A DNA stretch of 42,621 nucleotides from Bacteroidales bacterium UBA4345 (GCA_002396385.1 DGTD01000050.1:1-42621), one strand, 5' to 3'; numbered from the stretch's first letter, positions 8,317 to 16,725 are shown. Program-made: numbers and translations. Notes: a model not told the origin generated them from the letters alone.

Positions 8317-8823
8317 TTAGCCTAGCAACGAAATGACCCCTAGACTGATGAGCGCTAAAATGGTGTAGCGACCGCCTTTACCCAATATGATGAAAATGGT
8401 GCTTTTCTTGAGGTCGCAGTGCAGCAATCCTAATGAAATTACAATAAGTTGGCCGAATGCCGGCAGGAAGGAAACCAAACCCAATGGGGGGCCCCATTTT
8501 TGCGCTTTCTTTACGAACCGCCTCAGTTTGTTGGGCGCGATACGTCCATAGGTACAAAGCCAGCGTAGTTTCCCCAGCGTCCCCATCCAGTAGAGGGTGA
8601 GGGCCCCCAGCGTGTTGCCGACGGTGGCTATGCCGATGCACAGAAAGGGATTCAGTCCGTTGGTATTGATGCAGAAGAGGAAAACTATCTCGCTAGGAAA
8701 CGGTACGATGGTCGCAGCCAGAAATGTGGCCAGAAACAGGCCGATATATCCCCACGACTCTAACAAACCAGACAATTGCGCGTAGAAGTCTTGTAGTTGG
8801 GCTAATAGGTCGAGCAATACCAT
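8317..8823 (-). CDS. VTT/DedA-family (YqaA-like) membrane protein
   Basis: 168 residues with several membrane spans (about 22-48, 55-80, 120-160). It contains the family pattern FLAATIVPFPSEIV near the N-terminus, then GNTLGALTLYWMG and a cytoplasmic basic helix RIAPNKLRRFVKKAQKWG. DedA/VTT proteins are inner-membrane proteins implicated in lipid transport or membrane homeostasis. It is the last gene of a purD - membrane protein - DedA run, with 12 bases separating it from the gene upstream. Confidence 0.85.
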   Translation of the reverse strand: MVLLDLLAQLQDFYAQLSGLLESWGYIGLFLATFLAATIVPFPSEIVFLFCINTNGLNPFLCIGIATVGNTLGALTLYWMGTLGKLRWLCTYGRIAPNKLRRFVKKAQKWGPPLGLVSFLPAFGQLIVISLGLLHCDLKKSTIFIILGKGGRYTILALISLGVISLLG

Positions 8824-8835
8824 TTCCGGGAAGTA

Positions 8836-9828
8836 TTATGCGAATAAGACGTGTATGCTATAGGCGATAATGGCCACAACCAGCACCCTGAAACTCCATA
8901 AACTGATTTTGCTTTCTGCTACCGTGGTGCTGAACACACGGCCGATGATGATGCTTGCCAGAAAGATGAGTGTGTTGAGCAGGTTGTTGAAGCCTGACCT
9001 CGAAAACAGCATCATGGCAATGGTAAATAACAGCATCTGCACAAAGAACGAGAACATTCTGCGCTGTTTTAGCACTTCTTTCTGGTAGGTTAGCCAGACA
9101 TAGATGAGCGAGCCAACCAGCATTATTCCAACGACCGCCGCAAACGCTATTTCGTTACTCTCCATTTTGGGAATCCACAGCTGCAGGTGGGTGGTTGGGT
9201 TGAGGTAGTTCTTGAAGATGTTCGACTGCCCCGTGAGCCACAAGCCGATGCTGCCGTAGAAGAGGGGCAGGAAGGCCCCGGTAAGGGTCGACAACAGGGT
9301 TCGCAGACTGAGGATGTTGATGTTGTAGTAGAAATAGAAGAACACCAGCAGGTAGAGCAGGCAGAATGGGTAGACCATTGCCGCCAGACCCAGCATAAGG
9401 CCGATGTTGAAGGTGTGTATCTGCGAGTTGTTGCTACTGAGGGCCAGTGCCGAGGCTATGCACGCAAACAGCAACAGTGCCACTACCGAACCAGAGGTCA
9501 GGTAGTGCGGTTGCAGCAGCAAACCGGTTAGCAGTACGCAAAGGGCTGAGGGCAGAATGGTTCTGACCTTGATGAACGAATACGCCTCGTTCAGCCGCAA
9601 AATGGTAAATGATACCAGAAGCGCTACTACCAGGTCGATGGCACGGCTGATGAGCGGGTTAAGCGACAGCCACTCCGATACATAGTTGAAGGCGTATGAC
9701 TCCGAACCGAGTGCAACCTCGTTTCCGCTATGGAAAAAATCGCCCCACAGCACTATCGCCACAATAAAGATTAGAATGTTGCTGATAGCGCCGGGCCTGA
9801 TGATGTCGTACCACTGTGTGCGTGTCAT
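8836..9828 (-). CDS. Multi-pass membrane protein of unknown function
   Basis: 330 residues, about ten hydrophobic segments with short basic connectors (for example YQKEVLKQRR), no signal peptide and no catalytic motif visible. It resembles the Bacteroidota-restricted DUF6427-type membrane proteins, an assignment made from overall character rather than a diagnostic motif. It sits 22 bases after purD and 12 bases before the DedA-like gene, so it is probably co-transcribed with both. Confidence 0.7.
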   Translation of the reverse strand: MTRTQWYDIIRPGAISNILIFIVAIVLWGDFFHSGNEVALGSESYAFNYVSEWLSLNPLISRAIDLVVALLVSFTILRLNEAYSFIKVRTILPSALCVLLTGLLLQPHYLTSGSVVALLLFACIASALALSSNNSQIHTFNIGLMLGLAAMVYPFCLLYLLVFFYFYYNINILSLRTLLSTLTGAFLPLFYGSIGLWLTGQSNIFKNYLNPTTHLQLWIPKMESNEIAFAAVVGIMLVGSLIYVWLTYQKEVLKQRRMFSFFVQMLLFTIAMMLFSRSGFNNLLNTLIFLASIIIGRVFSTTVAESKISLWSFRVLVVAIIAYSIHVLFA

Positions 9829-9850
9829 ATCGCCAGATGTTTATTATGGG

Positions 9851-11122
9851 TTAGAGGTCGAAACCGATGTCGCGACGGAAGTACTTCTTATCGTAGTCGA
9901 TGACTTGTGCGTTTTTGAACGACTGGGCCAAGGCTTCGGCTTTGGTGTTGCCGTAGCTAGAAATGGCTATTACACGGCCGCCGCTGGTAACAAGTTCGCC
10001 CTTATCGTTAATGGCAGTGCCGGCGTGGAAGAGGATGCTGTCTTGCACTTTGTCGAGCCCTGTCATCACCTTGCCCTTCTCGTAGTCTTCGGGGTAGCCG
10101 CCCGATACCAGCATGACGGTAACAGCGGTGCGTGGGTCTACCTCGAGGGTGCGCTTGCCGAGGTCGTGGTTAGCCACACCTTCAAACAAGTCAACCAAGT
10201 CGCTCTTAATACGGAGCATAACGGCCTCCGTTTCAGGGTCGCCCATACGTACATTGTATTCGATGACCATCGGTTCGTTCTTCACATTGATAAGGCCTAA
10301 GAAGATGAAGCCCTTATAGTCGATCTTTTCTTCCTTCAAACCGTTGATGGTAGGGATAACGATGCGTTCTTCCACCTTCTTCATAAAGGTGTCGTCGGCA
10401 AACGGAACCGGAGAAACCGAACCCATACCGCCGGTGTTGAGGCCCTTGTCGCCTTCGCCAATACGCTTGTAGTCTTTTGCTACTGGCAGAATCTTGTAGT
10501 TGTCGCCGTCGGTGAGGACGAAGACCGAACATTCAATACCAGAAAGGAACTCTTCGATAACAACGGTAGCGCTGGCATTGCCGAACATGCCGTCGAACAT
10601 TTCCTTCAACTCTTTCTTGGCGGTAGCCAAGTCGGGAATAATGAGCACACCCTTACCGGCAGCCAAACCGTCGGCCTTGAGCACGTAAGGCGCTTCGAGG
10701 GTCTCGAGAAACTTGCAGGCCTCGTCGTAGGTTTCGCCGGTGAAACTCTGGTAGCGTGCAGTTGGAATGTTGTGGCGCATCATAAAGGCTTTAGCGAAGT
10801 CTTTGCTGCCTTCCAACTGGGCACCAGTCTTGCTTGGACCAATAACAGCCACGTTCTTCAAAGCAGCGTCGGCCTGGAAGAAGTCTGCAATGCCTTCAAC
10901 AAGCGGCACTTCAGGGCCAACCACCACCATAGAGATGCCGTTAGCCTTAACGAACTCGCCGATAGCCTTGAAGTCGGTCACCTTGATGTTGACGTTTTCG
11001 CCAACAGAACCGGTGCCACCATTACCAGGAGCGATGAAGAGTTTCTCAACTTTCTTACTTTGGGCAATTTTCCATGCCATTGCGTGTTCGCGGCCACCTG
11101 AGCCAAGCAATAAGAGTTTCAT
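9851..11122 (-). CDS. purD: Phosphoribosylamine--glycine ligase (GARS)
   Basis: 423 residues. It catalyses the ATP-dependent joining of 5-phosphoribosylamine and glycine to glycinamide ribonucleotide, an early step of purine biosynthesis. The N-terminus is [18 protein letters not shown], the classic PurD start, followed by ATP-grasp features such as [21 protein letters not shown] and [13 protein letters not shown]. An upstream in-frame ATG (11161) would add 13 residues with no family counterpart; the start at 11122 is preceded by an A/T-rich leader and a -7 element at 11185-11178. A second purine gene, purE, lies 8.2 kb away across the accessory island. Confidence 0.96.
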   Translation of the reverse strand: MKLLLLGSGGREHAMAWKIAQSKKVEKLFIAPGNGGTGSVGENVNIKVTDFKAIGEFVKANGISMVVVGPEVPLVEGIADFFQADAALKNVAVIGPSKTGAQLEGSKDFAKAFMMRHNIPTARYQSFTGETYDEACKFLETLEAPYVLKADGLAAGKGVLIIPDLATAKKELKEMFDGMFGNASATVVIEEFLSGIECSVFVLTDGDNYKILPVAKDYKRIGEGDKGLNTGGMGSVSPVPFADDTFMKKVEERIVIPTINGLKEEKIDYKGFIFLGLINVKNEPMVIEYNVRMGDPETEAVMLRIKSDLVDLFEGVANHDLGKRTLEVDPRTAVTVMLVSGGYPEDYEKGKVMTGLDKVQDSILFHAGTAINDKGELVTSGGRVIAISSYGNTKAEALAQSFKNAQVIDYDKKYFRRDIGFDL

Positions 11123-11177
11123 ATTTAAATTATTTATTTGTTTTCTGTTAAAAAAGGGCACAACACCCCCTATTTTG

Positions 11178-11185
11178 CAAAGTTA
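11178..11185 (-). promoter_or_regulatory. -7 element of purD
   Basis: TAACTTTG on the minus strand (11185-11178) matches TAnnTTTG and lies 56 bases upstream of the purD start. No convincing TTG was found at the usual spacing. Confidence 0.5.
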
Positions 11186-11300
11186 CAAAATGAACGGTCA
11201 AAACCTTCCCATTTGGTTGGAAAAAATAGTTTTCAAAGAAGGTGAAGAGTGTTTGGAAGAAGCAAGTGTCAGTTTCCATTCAGTTCACGGAATAGCCAAT

Positions 11301-11410
11301 TTTCCAAAATCGGTACCGAAAAATGCAGAAAACTTCCCAAAATCGGCATCGAAAATCCATAATCAAATGGCATATAGGTAGGAGTTGTGGAACATCATCG
11401 ATGTAATTAT
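11301..11410. repeat. Dispersed repeat, copy 1 (with two CCAAAAT units)
   Basis: This segment is nearly identical over about 110 bases to 19097-19206: both contain CGGTACCGAAAAATGCAGAA, then a GGCATCGAAAATCC unit, then GGCATATAGG and CATCGATGTAATT. A shorter version sits at 17128-17228. It contains two spaced copies of a unit beginning CCAAAAT. No gene lies inside. It marks the left side of the island next to purD. Confidence 0.75.
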
Positions 11411-11519
11411 AGCGTTTTGTTACGAGTGAAAGGGAAGAGCCGGTCTGCTGTTTCTATAACGGCGTTAAGCCTATGACGGGATGGAACAGTGGCATGTAAA
11501 CATAAATTTGTAAACTGTG

Positions 11520-11556
11520 ACGCCCTGACTTGTGAAAGCCGGGGCGTTTATTTTTT
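11520..11556 (+). terminator. Orphan terminator-like hairpin
   Basis: ACGCCCTG (11520-11527) pairs with CGGGGCGT (11540-11547), with one G-T wobble, and is followed by a T-rich run to 11556. No plus-strand gene precedes it. Together with the 5122-5146 hairpin it may be the tail of a lost gene. Apart from this and the repeat, the 11123-11818 gap shows only promoter sequences. Confidence 0.5.
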
Positions 11557-11761
11557 GCTTGCATTTTGTAGCCAGATACGGAATGTGATACACCCCTGTT
11601 TGTCCGACTTGAAATGCTCATGCTTTATACCGATACGTAGAAGATTGGTTATGCAACAAAATATATTAGGTTTTGAGTGCTTTTTAGCCGGAAAATGCAG
11701 AAAAATAGCGGATTTATCGCATTTTTTTGACGAAAAATTTGGTCAATTTTTCTTTTTTTTA

Positions 11762-11769
11762 TTGCTTTG
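11762..11769 (+). promoter_or_regulatory. Possible -7 element of the three-gene cassette
   Basis: TTGCTTTG is one mismatch from TAnnTTTG. It follows a very T-rich tract (11746-11760) and gives a leader of about 45 bases to the ATG at 11819. Confidence 0.35.
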
Positions 11770-11818
11770 GATAAAAGTTTATCACAGAAACATCAAATAC
11801 TATTAAATAAATTACATA

Positions 11819-12316
11819 ATGGAACAAAACGAAAAACAATCTCTTAAGAATAAGATTTTAGAAGAACTCAAATATGCAGATGATTTTGTTATCGAAGATG
11901 CAGAACTTCTGAAGAAACTATCAATCAAATATGAGAAAGTAGCAGATCGTTTAATTGAAATCGTTGCAAAAGATGCGGTCAGAGAGAATTTGAAGATCTT
12001 ATTTGAATATGAAGAACATTATCTCAACTTATTGAAGGATCATAAAGAAGAAATAAAATTTGCATCTGCTTTGCAAGAAGACCTTCGTAAGGAAAGAGCA
12101 AAATTTTTTGCGGAGACATTGAAGGAAGTATCAAATACTTTGCAGGAAACAAAATTGGATGCTAAAGTTACAAGCAGCTGGATTGTTGATTTGGTAAAGA
12201 GCTATACTAAGAGTTTGGATTTGTCAAGTGATATGGCAAAAGAAGAAACTCTTGATATCATAGGAAATATTAAGCAAAAGGCAAAAGAAACTGTTAACGA
12301 TGAAAATGTAAACTAA
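11819..12316 (+). CDS. Helical protein of unknown function, cassette gene 1
   Basis: 165 residues, highly charged (Lys/Glu rich) and predicted almost entirely helical, with no signal peptide, membrane span or recognisable catalytic motif. It starts MEQNEKQSLKNKILEELKYA. Downstream stretches such as LFEYEEHYLNLLKDHKEEIK and RKERAKFFAETLKEVSNTL look like helical bundles. One base separates its stop from the ATG of gene 2, so the two are translated from one message. Codon use looks more A/T-rich than in flanking purD and purE, fitting acquired DNA. I do not recognise the family. Confidence 0.7.
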   Translation: MEQNEKQSLKNKILEELKYADDFVIEDAELLKKLSIKYEKVADRLIEIVAKDAVRENLKILFEYEEHYLNLLKDHKEEIKFASALQEDLRKERAKFFAETLKEVSNTLQETKLDAKVTSSWIVDLVKSYTKSLDLSSDMAKEETLDIIGNIKQKAKETVNDENVN

Positions 12317-12317
12317 C

Positions 12318-13178
12318 ATGGGATTTTTAAAAAGTTTAGGTAGAGTCTTAGAAGGTCCCGTTGCAATACTTCATGATTGGGCTGAGTCGAAAGTTTGCAG
12401 AGGGGAAGCACGAGAAATGGCTGAAATAGAAATGAGAAAAACAACTCATAGTTCTAATGAGCAAATAAGAGTAAAAAGGGCATCCCAAGAATCTGATATA
12501 CGAGCTGCTGAAGCCAAGGCTGCTGCCGAACAAAGGGTAATAAACGCTCAGGCAGACGCTGATATTCGAGTTAAACAAACCGAAGCTGAGATTGAAAGTA
12601 GAAAAAATCGAGAAGCAGCAGAATTGGAAATTCGAATGAATACAGAAATTCAGCGAATCAATGCAGAAACTGAGCAATGGCAAAAGGATCAGGAATTCCA
12701 ACGTATGAAAAACATCGCAAATGCAGTTTATGAATACAAGGAAAAATTGACCGAAATGAATATCCGTATGATACGTTGCATCGGTGAGATGGATATTGAT
12801 TTGCGTAGAAAAGCTCAAGATTTGATTGCTGAAAAAACCACCCAATATCAATTAATACAGGACAAAGCTTATGAAACAGCTGAAGCTGAACTAGAACGTG
12901 TTATTGAGAAATTCTCAGGAAACGAAAAAGTTTTAGATATTATGATTGCAAGGTCTGATGAGAAGTGTGCAAACATAATAAACAATACAAAAAAGTTCCT
13001 AGAAGAATTAAGTTTGGATATTCAAAGAATGAATGAAAATATCAATTACCTGACACAACAAGGTCAGTCTTCAATTGATAAGATTATTGGTGGATTTGAT
13101 CAAATTCAAGGTATTCAAGGACCGTCTAATAAGGCTTTAGATAATATCCAGGATGTAGATGCCACAGAAGTTAAATGA
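12318..13178 (+). CDS. Long coiled-coil protein of unknown function, cassette gene 2
   Basis: 286 residues. A short N-terminal amphipathic segment (MGFLKSLGRVLEGPVAILHDW) leads into a long, uninterrupted coiled coil from about residue 30 to 140. It is rich in Ala, Glu, Arg and Gln, with EAKAAAEQRVINAQADADIR-type repeats like those in flotillin/SPFH tails. A second helical region (140-240) and a glutamine/glycine-rich tail (GGFDQIQGIQGPSNK) follow. No transmembrane helix or enzyme motif is seen. A scaffold, filament or oligomerising platform is a reasonable inference. It starts 2 bases after gene 1 and overlaps gene 3 by 20 bases. Confidence 0.7.
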   Translation: MGFLKSLGRVLEGPVAILHDWAESKVCRGEAREMAEIEMRKTTHSSNEQIRVKRASQESDIRAAEAKAAAEQRVINAQADADIRVKQTEAEIESRKNREAAELEIRMNTEIQRINAETEQWQKDQEFQRMKNIANAVYEYKEKLTEMNIRMIRCIGEMDIDLRRKAQDLIAEKTTQYQLIQDKAYETAEAELERVIEKFSGNEKVLDIMIARSDEKCANIINNTKKFLEELSLDIQRMNENINYLTQQGQSSIDKIIGGFDQIQGIQGPSNKALDNIQDVDATEVK

Positions 13179-13647
13179 ACTTGAATACACTCTTCGTCTA
13201 TTCAAAATAGCACGTAATAGATTGGTTAATCAGTTCTTTGACACTGATAGTTTAGTTTACCAGTCACTTTACAATTATAGAAATTCTGAGTATGCATTGA
13301 ATCTTTGTCGGGATAAGATATTAAGAATCGATTGGATGAACGACTTTTATGAGCTGTTCTATAATAATTTGCCAGAAACGGAGTCAAAAAAAAGATATGC
13401 ACTTGATGCTATATCCAGATTCATTGAGGAACAAATAAGCGGAGAAAAAGAATATCAAGAAAAGATTGATACCCAGTTCTTTGTAGAACAGCTTAAAATT
13501 AAAAGTGAATGTCTAAAGGGATTGATTGATATTGAGATGAAAGACGTGGCAACTCAGAGAAAGATTGAATTTAATAGAGAAAGAGACAATTTCTTGTTTG
13601 AAAAGGAATTTGAGTATTACTTGAACAAACAAGAAGCTGCAAAATAA
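13159..13647 (+). CDS. Helical protein of unknown function, cassette gene 3
   Basis: 162 residues. The ATG at 13159 lies inside the end of gene 2 in another frame (20-base overlap), indicating coupled translation. The start MPQKLNELEYTLRLFKIARN is the only one that keeps the first helix. The product is charged and helical with aromatic-rich patches (FYELFYNNLPE, FEKEFEYYLNKQ); no known domain was recognised. A perfect rho-independent terminator follows 14 bases after the stop, closing the three-gene unit. Confidence 0.7.
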   Translation: MPQKLNELEYTLRLFKIARNRLVNQFFDTDSLVYQSLYNYRNSEYALNLCRDKILRIDWMNDFYELFYNNLPETESKKRYALDAISRFIEEQISGEKEYQEKIDTQFFVEQLKIKSECLKGLIDIEMKDVATQRKIEFNRERDNFLFEKEFEYYLNKQEAAK

Positions 13648-13661
13648 AACTAAACACTACG

Positions 13662-13690
13662 GTTCGCTTATTTTTAGCGAACTTTTTTTT
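13662..13690 (+). terminator. Rho-independent terminator of the three-gene cassette
   Basis: GTTCGCT (13662-13668) pairs with AGCGAAC (13676-13682), loop TATTTTT, followed by eight T residues. Confidence 0.9.
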
Positions 13691-13740
13691 GTATTATTGA
13701 TATAGAAAATAGTAGTATCGAAAATTAATGTAAATACTTA

Positions 13741-13962
13741 CCCGGCGTTAGCCGGTCACACCTATAGGCACCCTGTTTCCCAACAGAGTGCCTATCTTCT
13801 TTCTGAAATGATATGGAATATCTAAATATAAACGAAAATCTCACATTCATCTATGAACTTCTCTTCCCAATACTCGTCACGTTCGATTTGTACGGGTAGG
13901 GAGGTCTGCTTGCCGTTGATGATTATCGGCAGATTGAAGGTGCCTTTGAGCACGAGTTCATA
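13741..13962 (-). pseudogene. DUF2958 fragment a, with its terminal hairpin
   Basis: Minus-strand reading from about 13962 to the stop at 13824-13822 gives the C-terminal 45 residues of a DUF2958-like protein (FNLPIIINGKQTSLPVQIER, then DEYWEEKFIDECEIF). These are almost identical to the end of the longer copy at 16759-17122. No start is present. Beyond the stop lies a hairpin, ATAGGCAC (13764-13771) with GTGCCTAT (13788-13795), and a GTTAGCCGGTC segment; both also follow the 16.7 kb copy. DUF2958 proteins are small plasmid- or element-associated proteins of unknown function. Confidence 0.65.
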
Positions 13963-13985
13963 TCTATAGAGAAAACACTTAGTTA

Positions 13986-14285
13986 CTAAATTTCGACCAA
14001 ATCGTTGATTTTGAGTTTTTCTTCTATCTCAGCGATAGACTTTAGTGAAAAATTGATTTTGCCAGAAAGCAATTTGCTAACATATTGTGGAGAAACCCCA
14101 AGTCTCGTCGCAACTTCATTACGAGAGAAGTTGTTTTCTTGCATAAAGTCAACAATCTTTAGCGCAATGTGTCTTGACCACTTTTGCCACTTGTTGTTTG
14201 CTTTGCGCTCTGCGGCTTCCTTTGCAAATGAAGAAACTTCATTGTTTGAATGCTTCTCCAAAAATTCTAATGTTTCTTTTCTCAT
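13986..14285 (-). CDS. XRE-family antitoxin (HigA-like)
   Basis: 99 residues. The C-terminal half is a Cro/C1-type helix-turn-helix, FSRNEVATRLGVSPQYVSKLLSGKINFSLKSI, preceded by a helical N-terminal region. It begins 2 bases after the stop of the toxin-like gene, so toxin precedes antitoxin, the order of HigBA modules. In such modules the antitoxin binds both the toxin and an operator in the shared promoter; here the likely operator is the palindrome at 14870-14907. Confidence 0.8.
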   Translation of the reverse strand: MRKETLEFLEKHSNNEVSSFAKEAAERKANNKWQKWSRHIALKIVDFMQENNFSRNEVATRLGVSPQYVSKLLSGKINFSLKSIAEIEEKLKINDLVEI

Positions 14286-14287
14286 GA

Positions 14288-14836
14288 TTAGTCCTCCTTT
14301 GTGAAATCCACGAAACTATCCTTGTCAAAAACACCATTTTCAATAAGGAAGTCCCTACATTTGTTAAGTTTCTCCAATTGTTCTTCAGTATGTTTGCGTT
14401 CTTGCATCGTGGCGGTTAGTTTTATGGCACCACCTGTTACGATGTAAACGTTTGGCTCAAGTCTGATAGCATAAATCCGTAACCAACTTGGATGTCTCTG
14501 ATTATTCCAATTTCGTGCCTTATTTCTTGTCAGTTCGGTCTTTATTGCATCAGTTTGACTTAGAGGACGGAATAGATTGTCCAGGTTTTCAGTACTTGGG
14601 AACTCAAGAATCAATTCTTCCAATGCATCCGCGTCCTCAAAAGTATCAGAGATTGCCTGAGATATTTTCTCAATGTGAAAGTAGTTCTTGAGGTCTTCAA
14701 TATTTTCTTTGAAGAAATCAAGAAGAAAATTTGCATCGTTCCAGTCTTTAAACAATAAAGAAAGGGCATCGCCATCCTCGTTTTCTTTTACTGACCAAAG
14801 ATGGTCATAACCTTCTAAACCTCTAATAAATTTCAT
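14288..14836 (-). CDS. Putative toxin of a HigB-like toxin-antitoxin pair
   Basis: 182 residues starting at 14836 (MKFIRGLEGYDHLWSV). An upstream in-frame ATG at 14932 is rejected because it lies above the -7 element and inside the DUF2958 fragment. The C-terminal part, RHPSWLRIYAIRL then YIVTGGAIKLTATMQER, resembles the beta-sheet core and basic end of RelE/HigB/Gp49-like toxins, which are ribosome-dependent mRNA interferases. The N-terminal 100 residues are acidic, helical and longer than in classical HigB (about 90-110 residues), so this is a larger variant. Assignment rests mainly on pairing with the XRE gene and the C-terminal motif. Confidence 0.65.
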   Translation of the reverse strand: MKFIRGLEGYDHLWSVKENEDGDALSLLFKDWNDANFLLDFFKENIEDLKNYFHIEKISQAISDTFEDADALEELILEFPSTENLDNLFRPLSQTDAIKTELTRNKARNWNNQRHPSWLRIYAIRLEPNVYIVTGGAIKLTATMQERKHTEEQLEKLNKCRDFLIENGVFDKDSFVDFTKED

Positions 14837-14853
14837 GGCGTTTTTATTTAATG

Positions 14854-14907
14854 CAAATATAGATATAAATCCCCGAAAGTGCAACTTATAAGTTGCACTT
14901 TCGGGGA
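14854..14907 (-). promoter_or_regulatory. Toxin-antitoxin promoter with 38-base palindromic operator
   Basis: On the minus strand TTG (14884-14882) and TATATTTG (14861-14854) are separated by 20 bases, an ideal -33/-7 pair. A perfect inverted repeat with no loop spans 14870-14907 (half-site TCCCCGAAAGTGCAACTTA, 19 bases) and covers the -33 element and the spacer. A repressor bound there would block polymerase, so autoregulation by the XRE antitoxin is likely. Confidence 0.85.
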
Positions 14908-14915
14908 ATAATTTA

Positions 14916-14974
14916 GAAAATCTCACATTCATCTATGAACTTCTCTTCCCAAACTCGTCACGCTCGATTTGGAC
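14916..14974 (-). pseudogene. DUF2958 fragment c
   Basis: About 58 bases match the C-terminal end of fragment a (region encoding QIERDE through DECEIF) with a small deletion that breaks the frame. It lies directly upstream of the toxin-antitoxin palindrome. Sequence similarity stops sharply after 14974. Confidence 0.6.
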
Positions 14975-15020
14975 GGCCTTGCACGCATAAAACCGAATGG
15001 TAGGGTATAGACATGAATAC

Positions 15021-15051
15021 TTTGTCAACTCTAAAAAAGTGCATAATTTTG
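15021..15051 (+). promoter_or_regulatory. Promoter of the AAA-ATPase/nuclease gene
   Basis: TTTG (15021-15024), 19-base spacer, TAATTTTG (15044-15051). Leader about 20 bases to the ATG at 15077. Confidence 0.7.
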
Positions 15052-15076
15052 TATCGAATAATAAATTGGGATAAGT

Positions 15077-16654
15077 ATGGGCATATACCTCAATCCGAAT
15101 GCGGAAGCATTCAAAGAAGATAAGAACACGGACATATACGTAGATAAATCACTCGTGTTGATAGAGTTAAACAAACTGCTTGGTTCAAGGGAGAAGTTTG
15201 TCTGCATGTCTCGTGCCCGCCGTTTCGGTAAAAGCATGGCTGGTAATATGATTTCCGCTTATTATTCAAAGGGATGCGACACCAAGGAAATCTTCTCGAA
15301 GATGAAGATTGGCGATGTGCCCGGCTATGAGGACAACCTGAACAAGTTCAACGTGATTAAGTTGGATATGAACGGTTGGTATAACAACACTCCTGATAGA
15401 AAGTTGTTGTTTGATGATCTCAATGAATCGTTGAGAGAGGAATTTGAACAACAATTTTCGAACGTCAGATTCAAGCCGACAGATAATTTGGCGAGATGTA
15501 TTCTCAGGGTATATGGACAAACAAACCAGAAGTTTGTCATCATCATCGATGAATATGATGTCCTGGTGCGAGAAAAGGTTTCTGATGATTTGTTCCAAAA
15601 ATATATGGATTTTTTGAATGGACTTTTCAAGGATGCAACCCTTCGTCCCGCCATTGCCTTAGCATATATAACTGGTATTCTGCCAATAGTAAGAGACAAG
15701 GTGCAATCCAAACTCAACGAGTTTACCGAGTATTCCATGGTTGATGCGCAACAATTTGCAGGCCTTATTGGTTTCACCCATGAAGAGGTTGAGGATCTCT
15801 GTAACACACATGGCATCGACAAGGAAGAGTGTGCTCGATGGTATGACGGTTATAAACTGTCTGAATCTGTTGGCATCTTCAATCCATTGTCAGTTGTAAA
15901 TGCAGTAAGAAGAAAAGAATTCGGCAGTTATTGGACAGCTACCAGCTCGTTCGAGGCTTTAAAGAAATACATTATGATGGATTTTGAAGGCATTCGTCAA
16001 GACATCATCAGTATGATTTCTGGGGGAAGTGCGCCTGTAAATGTGTTGAAGTTTGAGAACACGTTGGATTCCATCAATAGTAAGGACAATGTCTTCACCT
16101 ATCTCATCCATCTTGGATACCTTACTTATAACCGAACCGAAAAGACCTGCTATATACCTAACGCAGAAGTCCGAACGGAATGGATAAATTCAATTGAGGA
16201 CGAACGTGAATACCGTTCAATAATGGCAATCGTTAACGCTTCAAAAAAGCTCCTTGACGACACCATCAATGGTAATGAGGATGCTGTTGCCAATGCTCTT
16301 GACGCCGCCCACACCGAGGTGACCAGTAACCTGACTTACAATGACGAGCACTGTTTTCAGAGTGCCATCTGTCTGGCGTATTTCTACGCCAACACACGCT
16401 ATACGCTGGTGAAGGAACTGCCAACTGGCAAGGGCTATGCAGACCTTGCCTTAATCCCGTTCTTGCCGAATATTCCAGCAATGGTTATTGAACTGAAACA
16501 TAACAAAAGTTCGGAAAGCGCCTTGCAACAGATAAAGGACAAGAAATATGATGATGCCCTCAAACACTACCGTGGCAATCTGCTTTTTGTAGGCATCAAC
16601 TACGATGAAAAAACTAAAAAGCATGAATGCAAGATAGAAAAGCTTGTATTATGA
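15077..16654 (+). CDS. AAA-ATPase-like protein with C-terminal PD-(D/E)XK nuclease domain
   Basis: 525 residues, the usual size of the AAA-ATPase_like (PF09820) plus PDDEXK_9 family common in gut Bacteroidota. The N-terminus (MGIYLNPNAEAF, YVDKSLVLIELNKLL) and degenerate P-loop RARRFGKSM (residues about 46-54) are typical. Walker B-like FVIIIDEYDVL is near residue 160. The C-terminal nuclease core is visible as GYADLALIP followed by MVIELKHN, the D...ExK arrangement, near residues 455-475. Biological role is unsettled; many copies occur per genome, often beside mobile DNA. Here it has its own promoter and sits between two DUF2958 copies. Confidence 0.85.
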   Translation: MGIYLNPNAEAFKEDKNTDIYVDKSLVLIELNKLLGSREKFVCMSRARRFGKSMAGNMISAYYSKGCDTKEIFSKMKIGDVPGYEDNLNKFNVIKLDMNGWYNNTPDRKLLFDDLNESLREEFEQQFSNVRFKPTDNLARCILRVYGQTNQKFVIIIDEYDVLVREKVSDDLFQKYMDFLNGLFKDATLRPAIALAYITGILPIVRDKVQSKLNEFTEYSMVDAQQFAGLIGFTHEEVEDLCNTHGIDKEECARWYDGYKLSESVGIFNPLSVVNAVRRKEFGSYWTATSSFEALKKYIMMDFEGIRQDIISMISGGSAPVNVLKFENTLDSINSKDNVFTYLIHLGYLTYNRTEKTCYIPNAEVRTEWINSIEDEREYRSIMAIVNASKKLLDDTINGNEDAVANALDAAHTEVTSNLTYNDEHCFQSAICLAYFYANTRYTLVKELPTGKGYADLALIPFLPNIPAMVIELKHNKSSESALQQIKDKKYDDALKHYRGNLLFVGINYDEKTKKHECKIEKLVL

Positions 16655-16691
16655 ACATTATTTTCATAATTACTCGTTAGCCGGTCGCACC

Positions 16692-16725
16692 GATAGGCTC
16701 CCTGTTTCCCAACAGAGTGCCTATC
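16692..16725. repeat. Hairpin following DUF2958 copy b
   Basis: GATAGGC (16692-16698) pairs with GCCTATC (16719-16725), with inner CTGTT/AACAG pairs. It is the counterpart of the hairpin at 13764-13795, and both copies are preceded by GTTAGCCGGTC. It could terminate the DUF2958 transcript or mark a mobile-unit boundary. Confidence 0.6.

Noticed and set aside
14837..14932. Earlier start of the toxin gene at 14932
   Set aside because: It would lie upstream of the -33/-7 promoter, inside a DUF2958 fragment and across the palindrome.
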